NCBI GenBank assembly: GCA_016786705.1
Contig: JAEUVV010000012.1
Location: 186,001 to 250,000, forward strand
Length of the DNA: 64,000 bases
Direction: 5' to 3'
DNA from: Taibaiella sp.
GTDB taxonomy: Bacteria; Bacteroidota; Bacteroidia; Chitinophagales; Chitinophagaceae
The translations under genes and the position numbers were made by a program. The notes beneath the pieces are model-generated. The model was not told the DNA's origin, made no database searches, and worked only from the letters and a program-made list of their open reading frames with translations. Shown piece by piece: positions 1-7,560 of this stretch (positions are counted from its first letter, which is position 1; every line of letters begins with the position of its first letter).

Positions 1-531
1 CATGAGCGTTCCTATAAGAATCGCAATTATCAGGACTGTATACAGGAAAACGAAAATCTTAGCCCGGCTGGCCATCAAAGCGACTTTTAACTTTGACGAT
101 TCCTGCATAAACTCCATCAACCTAAATACCCTGAACAAACGCAATAATCTTAAAATGCGCAAACTACTCAGGATGTGACTTCCTTTGATAAACAGGGAAA
201 GAAACATCGGCATTATTGAAAGCAAATCAATGATGCCATAAAAACTGAAAATGTACTTAAGCGGCTTTTTACTTACAAAAATCCTAAGCGCGTACTCAAG
301 AGAAAAAATGATCGTAAAAATCCATTCCAGGATAATCAATTCACTATGGTAATAAAGATCAATGCCCTCGATCGTTTCCGCCATAATTGTAAAAACACTA
401 AGCAGGATAGCGATCAATAGACCCACATCAAAAGCTTTGCCTGCAGGTGTATTTACACCATAAATGATAATATATACTTGCTGTCGAAAAAGGTCCAGTT
501 TGCTTTTGGGATTATCGAAATATGAAGGCAT
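1..531 (-). CDS. Voltage-gated ion channel family protein (3' end cut by window)
   Basis: The reading frame starts at an ATG at 531 and runs without a stop off the left edge of the window, so only 177 N-terminal codons are visible. The translation shows hydrophobic helices fitting S1 to S4 of a voltage-gated cation channel. The last is an S4-like helix with repeated arginines (LRILRLLRLFRVFRL), which is the voltage-sensor signature. A fifth hydrophobic segment begins at the edge. Pore and selectivity filter (S5-P-S6) lie outside the window, so potassium versus sodium selectivity cannot be read. The family acts in the inner membrane. The family call is well supported; the exact channel type is inference. 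Confidence 0.8.
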   Translation of the reverse strand, partial: MPSYFDNPKSKLDLFRQQVYIIIYGVNTPAGKAFDVGLLIAILLSVFTIMAETIEGIDLYYHSELIILEWIFTIIFSLEYALRIFVSKKPLKYIFSFYGIIDLLSIMPMFLSLFIKGSHILSSLRILRLLRLFRVFRLMEFMQESSKLKVALMASRAKIFVFLYTVLIIAILIGTLM

Positions 532-540
532 AAATAATTG

Positions 541-1408
541 CGCTCTTTTGAATTTTAACTACAATAGCGATTTTAAGCATTCCAAGTATGCAAGGCTTTT
601 CAATACCTGACAACCTTCAGGTTAACCTGATACGGGAAGATAAGGTTTTTTAATTGAACAAACAACCTTGCGAAGCCAATAACTACAAACCCATTCCGTT
701 TAATAACATCACCTCTCAACAATTCTTTAAATCATAAATTTCAAAAAGAGGCCAAAAATAGCTTTTTCTCAGGTTTAGGAAATTTTTGTTGCTTGAAATG
801 TTACCATAATCCCTTCCATTTACTGTAGGAAAATATGGATCGCTCTTTCAGATCATACTTATAAAAGCAATATATTCTATTTAGGAATACGCTACAGCAA
901 TACAACTAAAGCTTTTCTAATGAACACATGCGCAGAGAACAATACATTTTACAAGGCTTATTAGTCCGGCAATTCCGGGCCTTAAAGAGCAATATAGGCG
1001 TACCGGATATTGCCTGAAAAATACTTATTGAGAGAAATAAGGAAGTAAGCTATATATTATATACTACCAGGTGTAGTCAATGAAATTTTGTAATTACGTC
1101 TAAATGAAATTGCCTGGCCACCATGTCGTTACTATCACGCTAGAAATAAGATCAGACTTTCACTGGCCCGCCAGGCGTTGATTTCAGATCTTTTAAGAGG
1201 TATATAAGTTCTAGTATTTACAAAATTAGGACAATGTTATATTTCAGACTATAGAAGAAACCCTTAAATAATATACAAGTACTTAAAATGCATGATGAGG
1301 TATTTAGCCGGTATGACCAGGCCGTGCCAGCTCTAAAACTGGTGGAAAATACATTAAATCAATACAGTTTCAGTAACCATATTGTTTCAACAAAACAATT
1401 ATTTCCGG
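541..1408. other. Intergenic stretch, nothing recognised
   Basis: About 870 bases of A+T-rich sequence between the ion-channel gene and the TPR gene. I found no convincing reading frame, RNA gene, long repeat or terminator here. Confidence 0.4.
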
Positions 1409-2218
1409 TCATTCTTTATAATTAGGAATAGTCCATTTGGCCATATACCAATTCACTTTATAGGGATAAGGCTCATAAAAGCTATCATCTTCGTTAATAC
1501 TGTATCCCAGTTCAAAATCTGCTTTGGCCTCCCGCATAAGCAATTCAGCATTGCTCTTATCTTCTTTTTGCAACAGGCAAAGGCCTTTATAATACTTCGC
1601 ATCTGAGAACTGCGGATAAGTAGACAGGGACCGGTCAAAAAAGGCTATTGCTTTATCATAGTCCCGCAGCTCATAGTAAATAATGCCCATATAAAACAGG
1701 TCCAGGTAGTGTATCCATGAAATGTCGTGCTTAGCTATGGTGCGTTCAAAATCTTTTTGTAAAACCTGCTCGGCCTGCTTAAACTCATTGAGCTGCAGGT
1801 AGCACAAGGCAATATAAAATGGGTAAGAATGATCATTTTGATAACCATAGCCGAACTCCTTTTCTGCCATTTCCATATCCGCGATAGCGCCTTTGTAGTC
1901 TTTTTGAAAAATGCATTTCAGGTAGCCTCTCCTGCCCAGGTAATTTTCCCGCTCATAAAGTACAGCTTTATTATAGCAAGCTACTGCAAGGTCATATTTT
2001 TTCATCTTCCAGTAAGGCAAGGCTTTATTTTGCCATAATACCGCTATGGTGGAATCTTCCTTAAGTCCTTTATCTATATGGTCCGACCAAGCCTGTAATG
2101 TGTAATGATATTTGTAGGCCCCGTTCTTCAGGTACTTTTCAATGATTAACTCCTGCCGGTTCTGGCTGAAGCAAAACATTCCGGCGAGCAATAAAGGGAT
2201 TATTGCGATTATTTTCAT
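1409..2218 (-). CDS. Exported tetratricopeptide-repeat protein
   Basis: A 269-residue protein with an N-terminal signal peptide (about residues 1-19, hydrophobic core followed by FSQ), so it is exported to the periplasm or outer membrane. The rest is built of TPR-like helical repeats, for example around LAVACYNKAVLYERENY, ADMEMAEKEFGYGYQND, KQAEQVLQKDFERTI and KAIAFFDRSLSTYPQ. TPRs mediate protein-protein contacts, and no catalytic domain is seen. It stands alone, with intergenic sequence on both sides and a small membrane protein gene on the same strand upstream. The specific partner is unknown. Confidence 0.75.
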   Translation of the reverse strand: MKIIAIIPLLLAGMFCFSQNRQELIIEKYLKNGAYKYHYTLQAWSDHIDKGLKEDSTIAVLWQNKALPYWKMKKYDLAVACYNKAVLYERENYLGRRGYLKCIFQKDYKGAIADMEMAEKEFGYGYQNDHSYPFYIALCYLQLNEFKQAEQVLQKDFERTIAKHDISWIHYLDLFYMGIIYYELRDYDKAIAFFDRSLSTYPQFSDAKYYKGLCLLQKEDKSNAELLMREAKADFELGYSINEDDSFYEPYPYKVNWYMAKWTIPNYKE

Positions 2219-2338
2219 GGCTTTTATCGAGGTGAACCGCTAATGTATCAAAAAAAATGAAGTTATAAAAATACTTGTTATCCTCATCAGATATATAAGC
2301 CTTTAAGCGGAGGGGCTTCCAATCCAGGTTACGAATAC

Positions 2339-2563
2339 TTATTTCCGCTTACGCGCCTTATCCACCATAAAACCAATCAACCAACCCAGTACCGCACCTA
2401 TCAGTAGATAGACTATTATTTTTGTAATGAAAAAAGGCCAGGAAACAATTGTAATTACAAATTCATGCTCTAGTGGCGCGGTATCGGCACCATTAATCAT
2501 AGTATCCCAAATAGCGTATAACAGGCCAGTGCCCCCTCCCAGTAAAGTCAATAATCTTTTCAT
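2339..2563 (-). CDS. Small two-helix membrane protein, unknown function
   Basis: A 74-residue protein with a hydrophobic N-terminal segment (about residues 3-21), a stretch of about 20 polar residues, and a second long hydrophobic helix (about 44-67), ending in a basic tail KARKRK that should face the cytoplasm. No family was recognised. It is on the same strand as the TPR gene, 120 bp away, with no evidence of co-transcription. Glycine-rich helices (GGGTG, GAVLGWLIG) suggest tight helix packing. Confidence 0.5.
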   Translation of the reverse strand: MKRLLTLLGGGTGLLYAIWDTMINGADTAPLEHEFVITIVSWPFFITKIIVYLLIGAVLGWLIGFMVDKARKRK

Positions 2564-2885
2564 TTTTTGTAATTAGTTATAAAATGAGAAAACCTCATAT
2601 AATAAAAAATCTATGGCCCGGCTGCTATAATACTAACAGTTAAAATTAAAATAAGCCTACAGGAATATTTTATAAATCTACAGGAATTCCCTTATTGTTT
2701 TCTACACGCTATATTTTTATCTTTGCCTGGTCAAAAAGAGGCAGCTGCCGGCAGCTGCCTCTGAGTAAGCTACAACCTGGACACTCTTTATGAGCTATAA
2801 GTCTTACTGCATGACTTAAGTGTATTGTTTTTTTGTTGACCGCGGGTATAGCACATGCGTTAACAATACAAACCATAAATTTATC

Positions 2886-3077
2886 ATGACTAAAGAAACA
2901 ACCTATTACCCGGATTTAGCGTACCCGGCATCCCAATTGTCCGCTTATTCCCTGTCGATAGACTTATTCGTGATTTCTTTAAAAACAGAGGAGATCATCC
3001 GATTTAAACCAGATGATGTACAAGAATTCAAGCTATGGCTGGAAAAATTCAAAATAAGAGACATTAACGCGGAATAA
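2886..3077 (+). CDS. Small conserved-looking protein, unknown function
   Basis: A 63-residue protein if it starts at the ATG at 2886. The upstream GTG at 2820 would add residues with no protein-like character, so the ATG is preferred. The sequence has a short beta-rich part (LFVISLKTEEIIRF) followed by a helix (DDVQEFKLWLEKFKIRDI). No family is assigned. It lies just upstream of the SDR gene but is separated from it by a repeat-containing promoter region, so it is probably transcribed separately. Confidence 0.5.
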   Translation: MTKETTYYPDLAYPASQLSAYSLSIDLFVISLKTEEIIRFKPDDVQEFKLWLEKFKIRDINAE

Positions 3078-3091
3078 CCTTTTTAGAACTT

Positions 3092-3122
3092 TTTTGGCTA
3101 CAACAACATGCGTTTTGGCTAC
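3092..3122 (+). promoter_or_regulatory. Tandem operator candidate upstream of the SDR gene
   Basis: The 10-mer TTTTGGCTAC occurs perfectly at 3092-3101 and 3113-3122, a start-to-start spacing of 21 bp, or two helical turns. It lies about 60 bp before the SDR start. AraC-type activators commonly bind direct repeats with about 21-bp spacing, and an AraC-type gene follows at 4001, so this is a plausible operator for that regulator. The assignment is inference. Confidence 0.55.
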
Positions 3123-3180
3123 GTGGAAATCATCGCGACGCTGCAACTTTGCTTAATAATACATTAATAAATCAAAAGCA

Positions 3181-3945
3181 ATGAATAACAACAGCAAGAT
3201 CGCCCTGATAACCGGTGGCAGCAGGGGACTAGGAAAAAATATGGCCTTAGCAATTGCCCGGAAAGGCCTGGACGTGGTAATTACTTACAACAGCAACTAT
3301 ACAGCGGCACAGGAAGTGGTGAGTGCCATAGAAGCGGTCGGCCAAAAGGCTAAAGCATTCCGGCTGGACACCAGCGATACCCAACAATTCGGGGCATTTG
3401 TAACAGAACTGGATAATTACCTGGAGCACACTTATGGCAGTTCCAGGCTGGATTTCCTGGTCAACAACGCCGGAACAGCACTCTACGCCCTGGCAGAAGA
3501 AACGACAGAAGAACAAATGGACGATATATACAATATCCACTATAAAGGCGTTTTCTTTCTTACACAAAAACTGCTGCCCTACTTAAATGAAGGCGGCGGC
3601 ATTGTCAATATCTCCTCCGGGCTGACCCGGATCACCCTACCCGGCTCATCTGTTTACGGGTCATTAAAAGCTGCAGTAGAAACTTATTCAAGGTACCTGG
3701 CCAAAGAACTGGGACCGAAAAAGATCCGCGTCAATGTACTGGCGCCGGGCGCCATTGAAACAGATTTCGGCGGTGGGCGTACAAGGGACAATAAGGAGAT
3801 CAACGCCCATATTGCCGGCTTAACCGCCCTGGGACGCGTGGGTCTCCCGGACGATATCGGCGGAGTAGTCGCCTTTTTATGTACCCATGAAGCCGCCTGG
3901 ATCAACGGGCAACGCATCGAGGTATCGGGCGGCCAGGCCCTGTAA
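3181..3945 (+). CDS. Short-chain dehydrogenase/reductase (classical SDR)
   Basis: A 254-residue NAD(P)-dependent oxidoreductase of the usual classical SDR length. The N-terminal cofactor motif TGGSRGLG (Rossmann glycine-rich loop) is present, as are NNAG after beta-4, a catalytic serine in VNISSG, the YxxxK catalytic pair in VYGSLKAA, and the PGAIETDF loop. The C-terminal WINGQRIEVSGG is typical of the FabG-like group. The substrate cannot be read from sequence. An AraC-family regulator gene starts 55 bp downstream on the same strand, and a paired direct repeat lies upstream, so the two genes probably form a regulator/target unit. Confidence 0.9.
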   Translation: MNNNSKIALITGGSRGLGKNMALAIARKGLDVVITYNSNYTAAQEVVSAIEAVGQKAKAFRLDTSDTQQFGAFVTELDNYLEHTYGSSRLDFLVNNAGTALYALAEETTEEQMDDIYNIHYKGVFFLTQKLLPYLNEGGGIVNISSGLTRITLPGSSVYGSLKAAVETYSRYLAKELGPKKIRVNVLAPGAIETDFGGGRTRDNKEINAHIAGLTALGRVGLPDDIGGVVAFLCTHEAAWINGQRIEVSGGQAL

Positions 3946-4000
3946 GTCCTTACAGGAATTTTTAATTATATTCGTACTATACTTTATTAAAATCAGCAGT

Positions 4001-4897
4001 ATGCCAACAAGAATCAGGAGCATCAGTGAGCTGCATAAACTCAGGGGGCTTCCCCCACCCGGGCATCCGCTGATCAGCGTGCTCGATTATGGCGCTATGG
4101 CTTATCCTACAGAAGGCACGGAAAGCTACGTATTTGACTTTTACACCATCTCGGTGAAAAGAGGCGTGGGCAAAATGAAGTATGGTCAGCAACAATACGA
4201 TTTTGATGAAGGCGTAATGTATTTTATGGCTCCGGGACAGCTATTGACCATAGAGCCTGCTCCCGCAGCTGCCGGACCCCGTTCCGGATGGATCATAAAA
4301 GTGCATCCGGATCTTTTCTGGAACACACCGCTGGCCAAAACGATCCACCAGTATGAATTTTTCGATTACGCGGTGCACGAGGCCTTATTTCTTTCGGATA
4401 AGGAAGAGGAGATCCTGAACGGCATCGTTGCAAATATTAAACAGGAATACCAAAACTACATCGACCGGTTCAGCGCACATATTATTGTAGCACAAATAGA
4501 AACCCTGCTGAATTATGCCAATCGGTTCTACCAAAGGCAATTCATCACCCGTGCACCCTCCAACCATCAGCTGCTTGAAAAAATGGAAGCATTGCTGGAT
4601 AACTACTTCCTGGACAACACAAGGGCAGGCCTGCCTACGGTACAATATTTATCCGAAAAATTACATGTATCCAAAGGCTACCTGGCCAGCGTGCTCAAGT
4701 CGCAGACTGGGCTTAATACCCAACAGCATATTCATGAAAAACTGATAGCGCAAGCCAAAGTAAAACTGGCGAACACCCCCTTAACGGTGAGTGAGATTGC
4801 CTATGAGTTAGGGTTTGAACACCCGCAGTCTTTCAGCAAGTTGTTTAAAAGCAAAACCAACCAAAGCCCGCTGGAGTTCCGCGCGAGTTTGAGCTAG
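4001..4897 (+). CDS. AraC-family transcriptional regulator
   Basis: A 298-residue protein from the ATG at 4001. A longer frame reaches back into the SDR gene, but those residues do not resemble the family. The N-terminal part is a cupin-like sensor domain (about residues 20-140, with a FDEGVMYFMAPGQ segment). The C-terminal 100 residues form the double helix-turn-helix of AraC/XylS proteins: VQYLSEKLHVSKGYLASVLK and VSEIAYELGFEHPQSFSKLFK, ending in PLEFRA. It should act as a DNA-binding activator, most simply of the adjacent SDR gene through the 21-bp-spaced repeats at 3092-3122. The ligand is unknown. Confidence 0.88.
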   Translation: MPTRIRSISELHKLRGLPPPGHPLISVLDYGAMAYPTEGTESYVFDFYTISVKRGVGKMKYGQQQYDFDEGVMYFMAPGQLLTIEPAPAAAGPRSGWIIKVHPDLFWNTPLAKTIHQYEFFDYAVHEALFLSDKEEEILNGIVANIKQEYQNYIDRFSAHIIVAQIETLLNYANRFYQRQFITRAPSNHQLLEKMEALLDNYFLDNTRAGLPTVQYLSEKLHVSKGYLASVLKSQTGLNTQQHIHEKLIAQAKVKLANTPLTVSEIAYELGFEHPQSFSKLFKSKTNQSPLEFRASLS

Positions 4898-4918
4898 TTC
4901 TATAAAGTATACATAATT

Positions 4919-4961
4919 AACTTTAAACGCCCATGATGCACTATCATGGGCGTTTAAAGTT
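4919..4961. terminator. Intrinsic terminator after the AraC gene
   Basis: A perfect 19-bp inverted repeat: left arm 4919-4937, loop GCACT at 4938-4942, right arm 4943-4961, followed by a short T-rich stretch. It sits 20 bp after the AraC stop codon. Its symmetry could allow termination in both directions. Confidence 0.8.
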
Positions 4962-5063
4962 TTAGCAATTAAAATGCTTGATTTTTGATAGCAGGTCCTG
5001 AACTTCCTAAGTGATAAAAGACTGTGCCTTTGCAATATTATGTACCATAGCAAGTATTGATAA

Positions 5064-5096
5064 TTGGATGACTAAATGATAATCGGCGTAAATTTG
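5064..5096 (+). promoter_or_regulatory. Candidate promoter of the Rrf2 regulator gene
   Basis: A TAAATTTG box at 5089-5096 matches the Bacteroidota -7 consensus TAnnTTTG. A TTGG at 5064-5067 is a possible -33 element about 21 bp upstream. The start codon follows at 5104, so the leader would be very short. Confidence 0.45.
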
Positions 5097-5103
5097 CAGC
5101 ACT

Positions 5104-5553
5104 ATGATGTCTAAAAAATGCAAATATGCCATTAAGGCAATGGTGAGATTAGCGGCCAATTATCAAAAAGGAAGCCTGTCTACCGCAATTATTGCCGCAG
5201 ATGAAAACATACCCAAAAAATTCCTTGAGCAAATTTTGCTAGAACTAAAGCAGGCAAAACTCGTAAATAGCAAGCAAGGTATTGGTGGCGGCTATTATCT
5301 GTTAAAGTCACCCAACGAGGTAAGTATGGCTGAATTATACCGCATCTTTGATGGGCCCATTGCATTGGTACCCTGCGTCTCTTTGTATTATTATGAACCT
5401 TGTGATGATTGCCCGGATGAAGCGGCTTGCTATCTGAGAAAAGAAATGATAAAGGTCCGGGATAAGACCAGGACAGCAATGATGAAAGCAACTTTACAAT
5501 CGTTCTTAGACAATCAAAAATCAATAAAACAACAAACAAAGCGTACGCTATAG
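5104..5553 (+). CDS. Rrf2-family transcriptional regulator of the sulfur operon
   Basis: A 149-residue Rrf2 protein. The N-terminal winged helix (YAIKAMVRLAANY, ADENIPKKFLEQIL, recognition region SKQGIGGGYYL) is typical of IscR/CymR/NsrR. The C-terminal segment holds cysteines in PCVSLYYYEPCDDCPDEAAC, the place where IscR-like members bind an Fe-S cluster, so cluster sensing is possible but not proven. The gene lies directly upstream of the SAM riboswitch and the sulfate assimilation genes. Two CTAC-N7-GTAG palindromes next to it (5595-5609 and 5836-5850) are the natural candidate operators. I infer that it controls cysteine/sulfur genes. Confidence 0.85.
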   Translation: MMSKKCKYAIKAMVRLAANYQKGSLSTAIIAADENIPKKFLEQILLELKQAKLVNSKQGIGGGYYLLKSPNEVSMAELYRIFDGPIALVPCVSLYYYEPCDDCPDEAACYLRKEMIKVRDKTRTAMMKATLQSFLDNQKSIKQQTKRTL

Positions 5554-5594
5554 CACTGCGACAGAAAAAATTTTGAAAAAAATAACTACATTGT

Positions 5595-5625
5595 CTACCA
5601 AATTTGTAGAATATTATTATCTTTG
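5595..5625 (+). promoter_or_regulatory. Candidate operator 1 and -7 box of the sulfur operon
   Basis: CTAC at 5595-5598 and GTAG at 5606-5609 form a 15-bp palindrome with AAATTT at its centre, followed by AATATTATTAT. A TATCTTTG -7 box (TAnnTTTG consensus) occupies 5618-5625, about 20 bp before the riboswitch. A repressor bound at the palindrome would overlap the promoter. A near-identical site lies at 5836-5850. Confidence 0.6.
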
Positions 5626-5640
5626 CCTCCTAGTTCTTAA

Positions 5641-5755
5641 AATATCTTATCAAGAAAGGCAGAGGGATTGGCCCCGTGAAGCCTTAGCAACCACTTCAAA
5701 GCGGAGAACGGTGCTACTTCCAACTCCGTTAAATCCGGAGAAAGATGAGTAAAAC
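5641..5755 (+). ncRNA. SAM-I (S-box) riboswitch
   Basis: The conserved S-box core is visible: CTTATC at 5646-5651 followed by AAGA and an AGAGGGATTGGCC stretch, then GAAGCCTTAGCAACC, a GGTGCTA segment, CCAACTCC, and a closing GATGAG at 5744-5749 that pairs with CTTATC to form P1 (one G-U). This class binds S-adenosylmethionine. An intrinsic terminator follows at 5771-5822, so high SAM should lower transcription of the sulfate assimilation genes downstream. The alternative antiterminator pairing was not worked out. Confidence 0.92.
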
Positions 5756-5770
5756 TGTATTGTATTTTAC

Positions 5771-5822
5771 AAGCCTTTATTTATTCATCCCTTATGGTTA
5801 AGATAAATTAAGGCTTTTTTTA
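5771..5822 (+). terminator. Riboswitch expression-platform terminator
   Basis: A 14-bp stem (left 5771-5784, right 5803-5816, one T-T mismatch) with an 18-base loop, followed by seven Ts. It lies between the SAM-I aptamer and cysH, as expected for a transcriptional OFF switch. Confidence 0.85.
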
Positions 5823-5835
5823 TTCTTATTAAATA

Positions 5836-5850
5836 CTACTAATTTGGTAG
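5836..5850 (+). promoter_or_regulatory. Candidate operator 2, upstream of cysH
   Basis: CTAC at 5836-5839 and GTAG at 5847-5850 with a 7-bp spacer TAATTTG, followed by AATATATATAG. It is the same architecture as the site at 5595-5609, and it sits between the terminator and the cysH start at 5869. It is probably bound by the same Rrf2-type regulator. Confidence 0.55.
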
Positions 5851-5868
5851 AATATATATAGTATTAAA

Positions 5869-6579
5869 ATGGAAAATATTGCATCTAAAACAGAGGAACT
5901 ACAAGAGCTGCTGGCTATAGTGAGTACTTTGACACCAATAGAAGCTATACGGTATTTAACCGGGCGGTTTGCCGGCAAGGTTACTTTCTCTACGAGCTTT
6001 AGTTACGAAGACCAGGTCATCACACACATGCTCGCCGATATGCCGGTACAGATATTCACTTTGGATACAGGTCGTTTGTTTAAGCAAACCTATACGACAT
6101 GGAATAATACCTTAAACAACCTGAAAGTAAAAATAGCCGCTTACTATCCCGATGCGCAGGCCCTGCAACAGTATATCACGGATAATGGTCCTGAATCTTT
6201 CTATCAATCGGTGGAAATGCGCAAAGCCTGCTGCCATATCAGGAAAGTAGAACCGTTAAAACGTGCCTTGCACAACAATGCAGTCTGGATAACAGGACTC
6301 AGAGCAGCGCACTCTCCTGGCAGGGATACCCTGGAGCAATTAGAGTGGGATGCCACTAATCAAATATTCAAGTATCATCCGCTTCTGCATTGGAGTAACG
6401 AGGAAGTAAAAGAGTACATTAAGCAATACAATATCCCTTTCAACATATTACATGAGCAAGGCTATGTAAGCATTGGATGCGAACCCTGCACGAGGGCTAT
6501 AAAACCAGGAGAAGATTTCAGGGCCGGAAGATGGTGGTGGGAAGACAATAGTAAAAAGGAATGTGGCCTGCACCGGTAA
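5869..6579 (+). CDS. cysH: Assimilatory adenylylsulfate (APS) reductase
   Basis: A 236-residue CysH-family enzyme that reduces activated sulfate to sulfite in the cytoplasm. The sulfur-binding loop TFSTSFSYEDQ, the Cys pair KACCHIRKVEPL (C121, C122) and GCEPCTRA (C204, C207) are seen. This CC...CxxC set binds a [4Fe-4S] cluster and marks the APS-using type rather than the PAPS type. The catalytic cysteine is in the C-terminal ECGLH motif (C232). No APS kinase gene is present in the operon, which agrees. It is the first gene after the SAM riboswitch, followed by cysD and cysN. The start is the ATG after operator 2. Confidence 0.93.
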   Translation: MENIASKTEELQELLAIVSTLTPIEAIRYLTGRFAGKVTFSTSFSYEDQVITHMLADMPVQIFTLDTGRLFKQTYTTWNNTLNNLKVKIAAYYPDAQALQQYITDNGPESFYQSVEMRKACCHIRKVEPLKRALHNNAVWITGLRAAHSPGRDTLEQLEWDATNQIFKYHPLLHWSNEEVKEYIKQYNIPFNILHEQGYVSIGCEPCTRAIKPGEDFRAGRWWWEDNSKKECGLHR

Positions 6580-6614
6580 CCAATTTTACAACAATAAAAT
6601 ACAAGTATATAATT

Positions 6615-7520
6615 ATGTCAACAATATCCAAACACTTAATTGCTTTAGAAGACGAAGCCATCTATATTTTCAGAGAGGTAGCGGCGCAATTTGAGCGCCC
6701 GGCTTTACTTTTCTCCGGCGGTAAGGATTCTATTGTTTTACTTCACTTGGCATTAAAAGCCTTTTCACCCGGCAAAATCCCTTTTCCACTGGTACATGTA
6801 GACACCGGACATAATTTCCCGGAAGTGATCACTTTCAGAGACCAATTAGTTGCAGCTACTAATAGCAGGCTCATTGTAGCCTCTGTTGAAGCTGCTATCC
6901 GGAAATACAATCTTAAAGAGGCCGGCGGAAGATTCCCATCGCGTAATGCACTGCAAACTTATGCCTTGCTGGACATTATCCAGGAATACGAATTTGACGC
7001 CTGCATAGGCGGAGCCAGGAGGGATGAAGAAAAAGCAAGAGCCAAAGAACGCATTTTTTCGGTAAGGGACGATTTCGGGCAATGGGATCCAAAATTGCAA
7101 AGACCGGAATTATGGGATATACTGAACGGCAAAATCAGCAAGGGGCACAATGTCAGGGTTTTTCCATTGAGTAACTGGACAGAGCTGGATGTGTGGAATT
7201 ATATCAAAAGCAATGCCATTCAACTTCCTCCATTATATTATGCACATCAAAGGGAAGTGATACATTTCCAGGATAAACTGGTGGCCACCTCGGATGTTAC
7301 GCGGGCTGTGCAAGATGATATAGTTACGGTAGAACAGGTCCGCTATCGTACTGTCGGTGATATGACCTGCACGGCGGCAGTGCCCTCGCAGGCAGTAACG
7401 ATTGATGAAATCATTGAAGAAATTTTCAATACCAGGATTAGTGAAAGAGGGCAAACCCGCTTAGATGACCAGGTTTCTGAAACAGCCATGGAGGATAGGA
7501 AAAAGCAAGGTTACTTCTAA
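6615..7520 (+). CDS. cysD: Sulfate adenylyltransferase subunit 2 (ATP sulfurylase small subunit)
   Basis: A 301-residue protein from the ATG at 6615. An earlier in-frame start would overlap cysH with non-homologous residues. It has the PP-loop SGGKDSIVLLHLA near residue 38, the HVDTGHNFPE segment and GGARRDEEKARAKER, all typical of CysD. With CysN it makes adenylyl sulfate from ATP and sulfate. The end EDRKKQGYF is the usual CysD C-terminus. It lies between cysH and cysN, in the same operon. Confidence 0.95.
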   Translation: MSTISKHLIALEDEAIYIFREVAAQFERPALLFSGGKDSIVLLHLALKAFSPGKIPFPLVHVDTGHNFPEVITFRDQLVAATNSRLIVASVEAAIRKYNLKEAGGRFPSRNALQTYALLDIIQEYEFDACIGGARRDEEKARAKERIFSVRDDFGQWDPKLQRPELWDILNGKISKGHNVRVFPLSNWTELDVWNYIKSNAIQLPPLYYAHQREVIHFQDKLVATSDVTRAVQDDIVTVEQVRYRTVGDMTCTAAVPSQAVTIDEIIEEIFNTRISERGQTRLDDQVSETAMEDRKKQGYF

Positions 7521-7560
7521 ACATAGATTGAAAAATTATTCAGCAAAAAATATTTAAACG

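Noticed and set aside
540-1408. Search for tRNA, small RNA or repeats in the first long gap
   Set aside because: No cloverleaf, G+C-rich hairpin or repeat of useful length was found by eye.
2820-2885. GTG start extending the small protein at 2886
   Set aside because: Cys/Phe-rich residues unlike the rest; the ATG at 2886 is more likely.
3887-4000. N-terminal extension of the AraC regulator into the SDR gene
   Set aside because: The extra 38 residues come from the overlapped SDR codons in another frame; the ATG at 4001 gives a normal family start.
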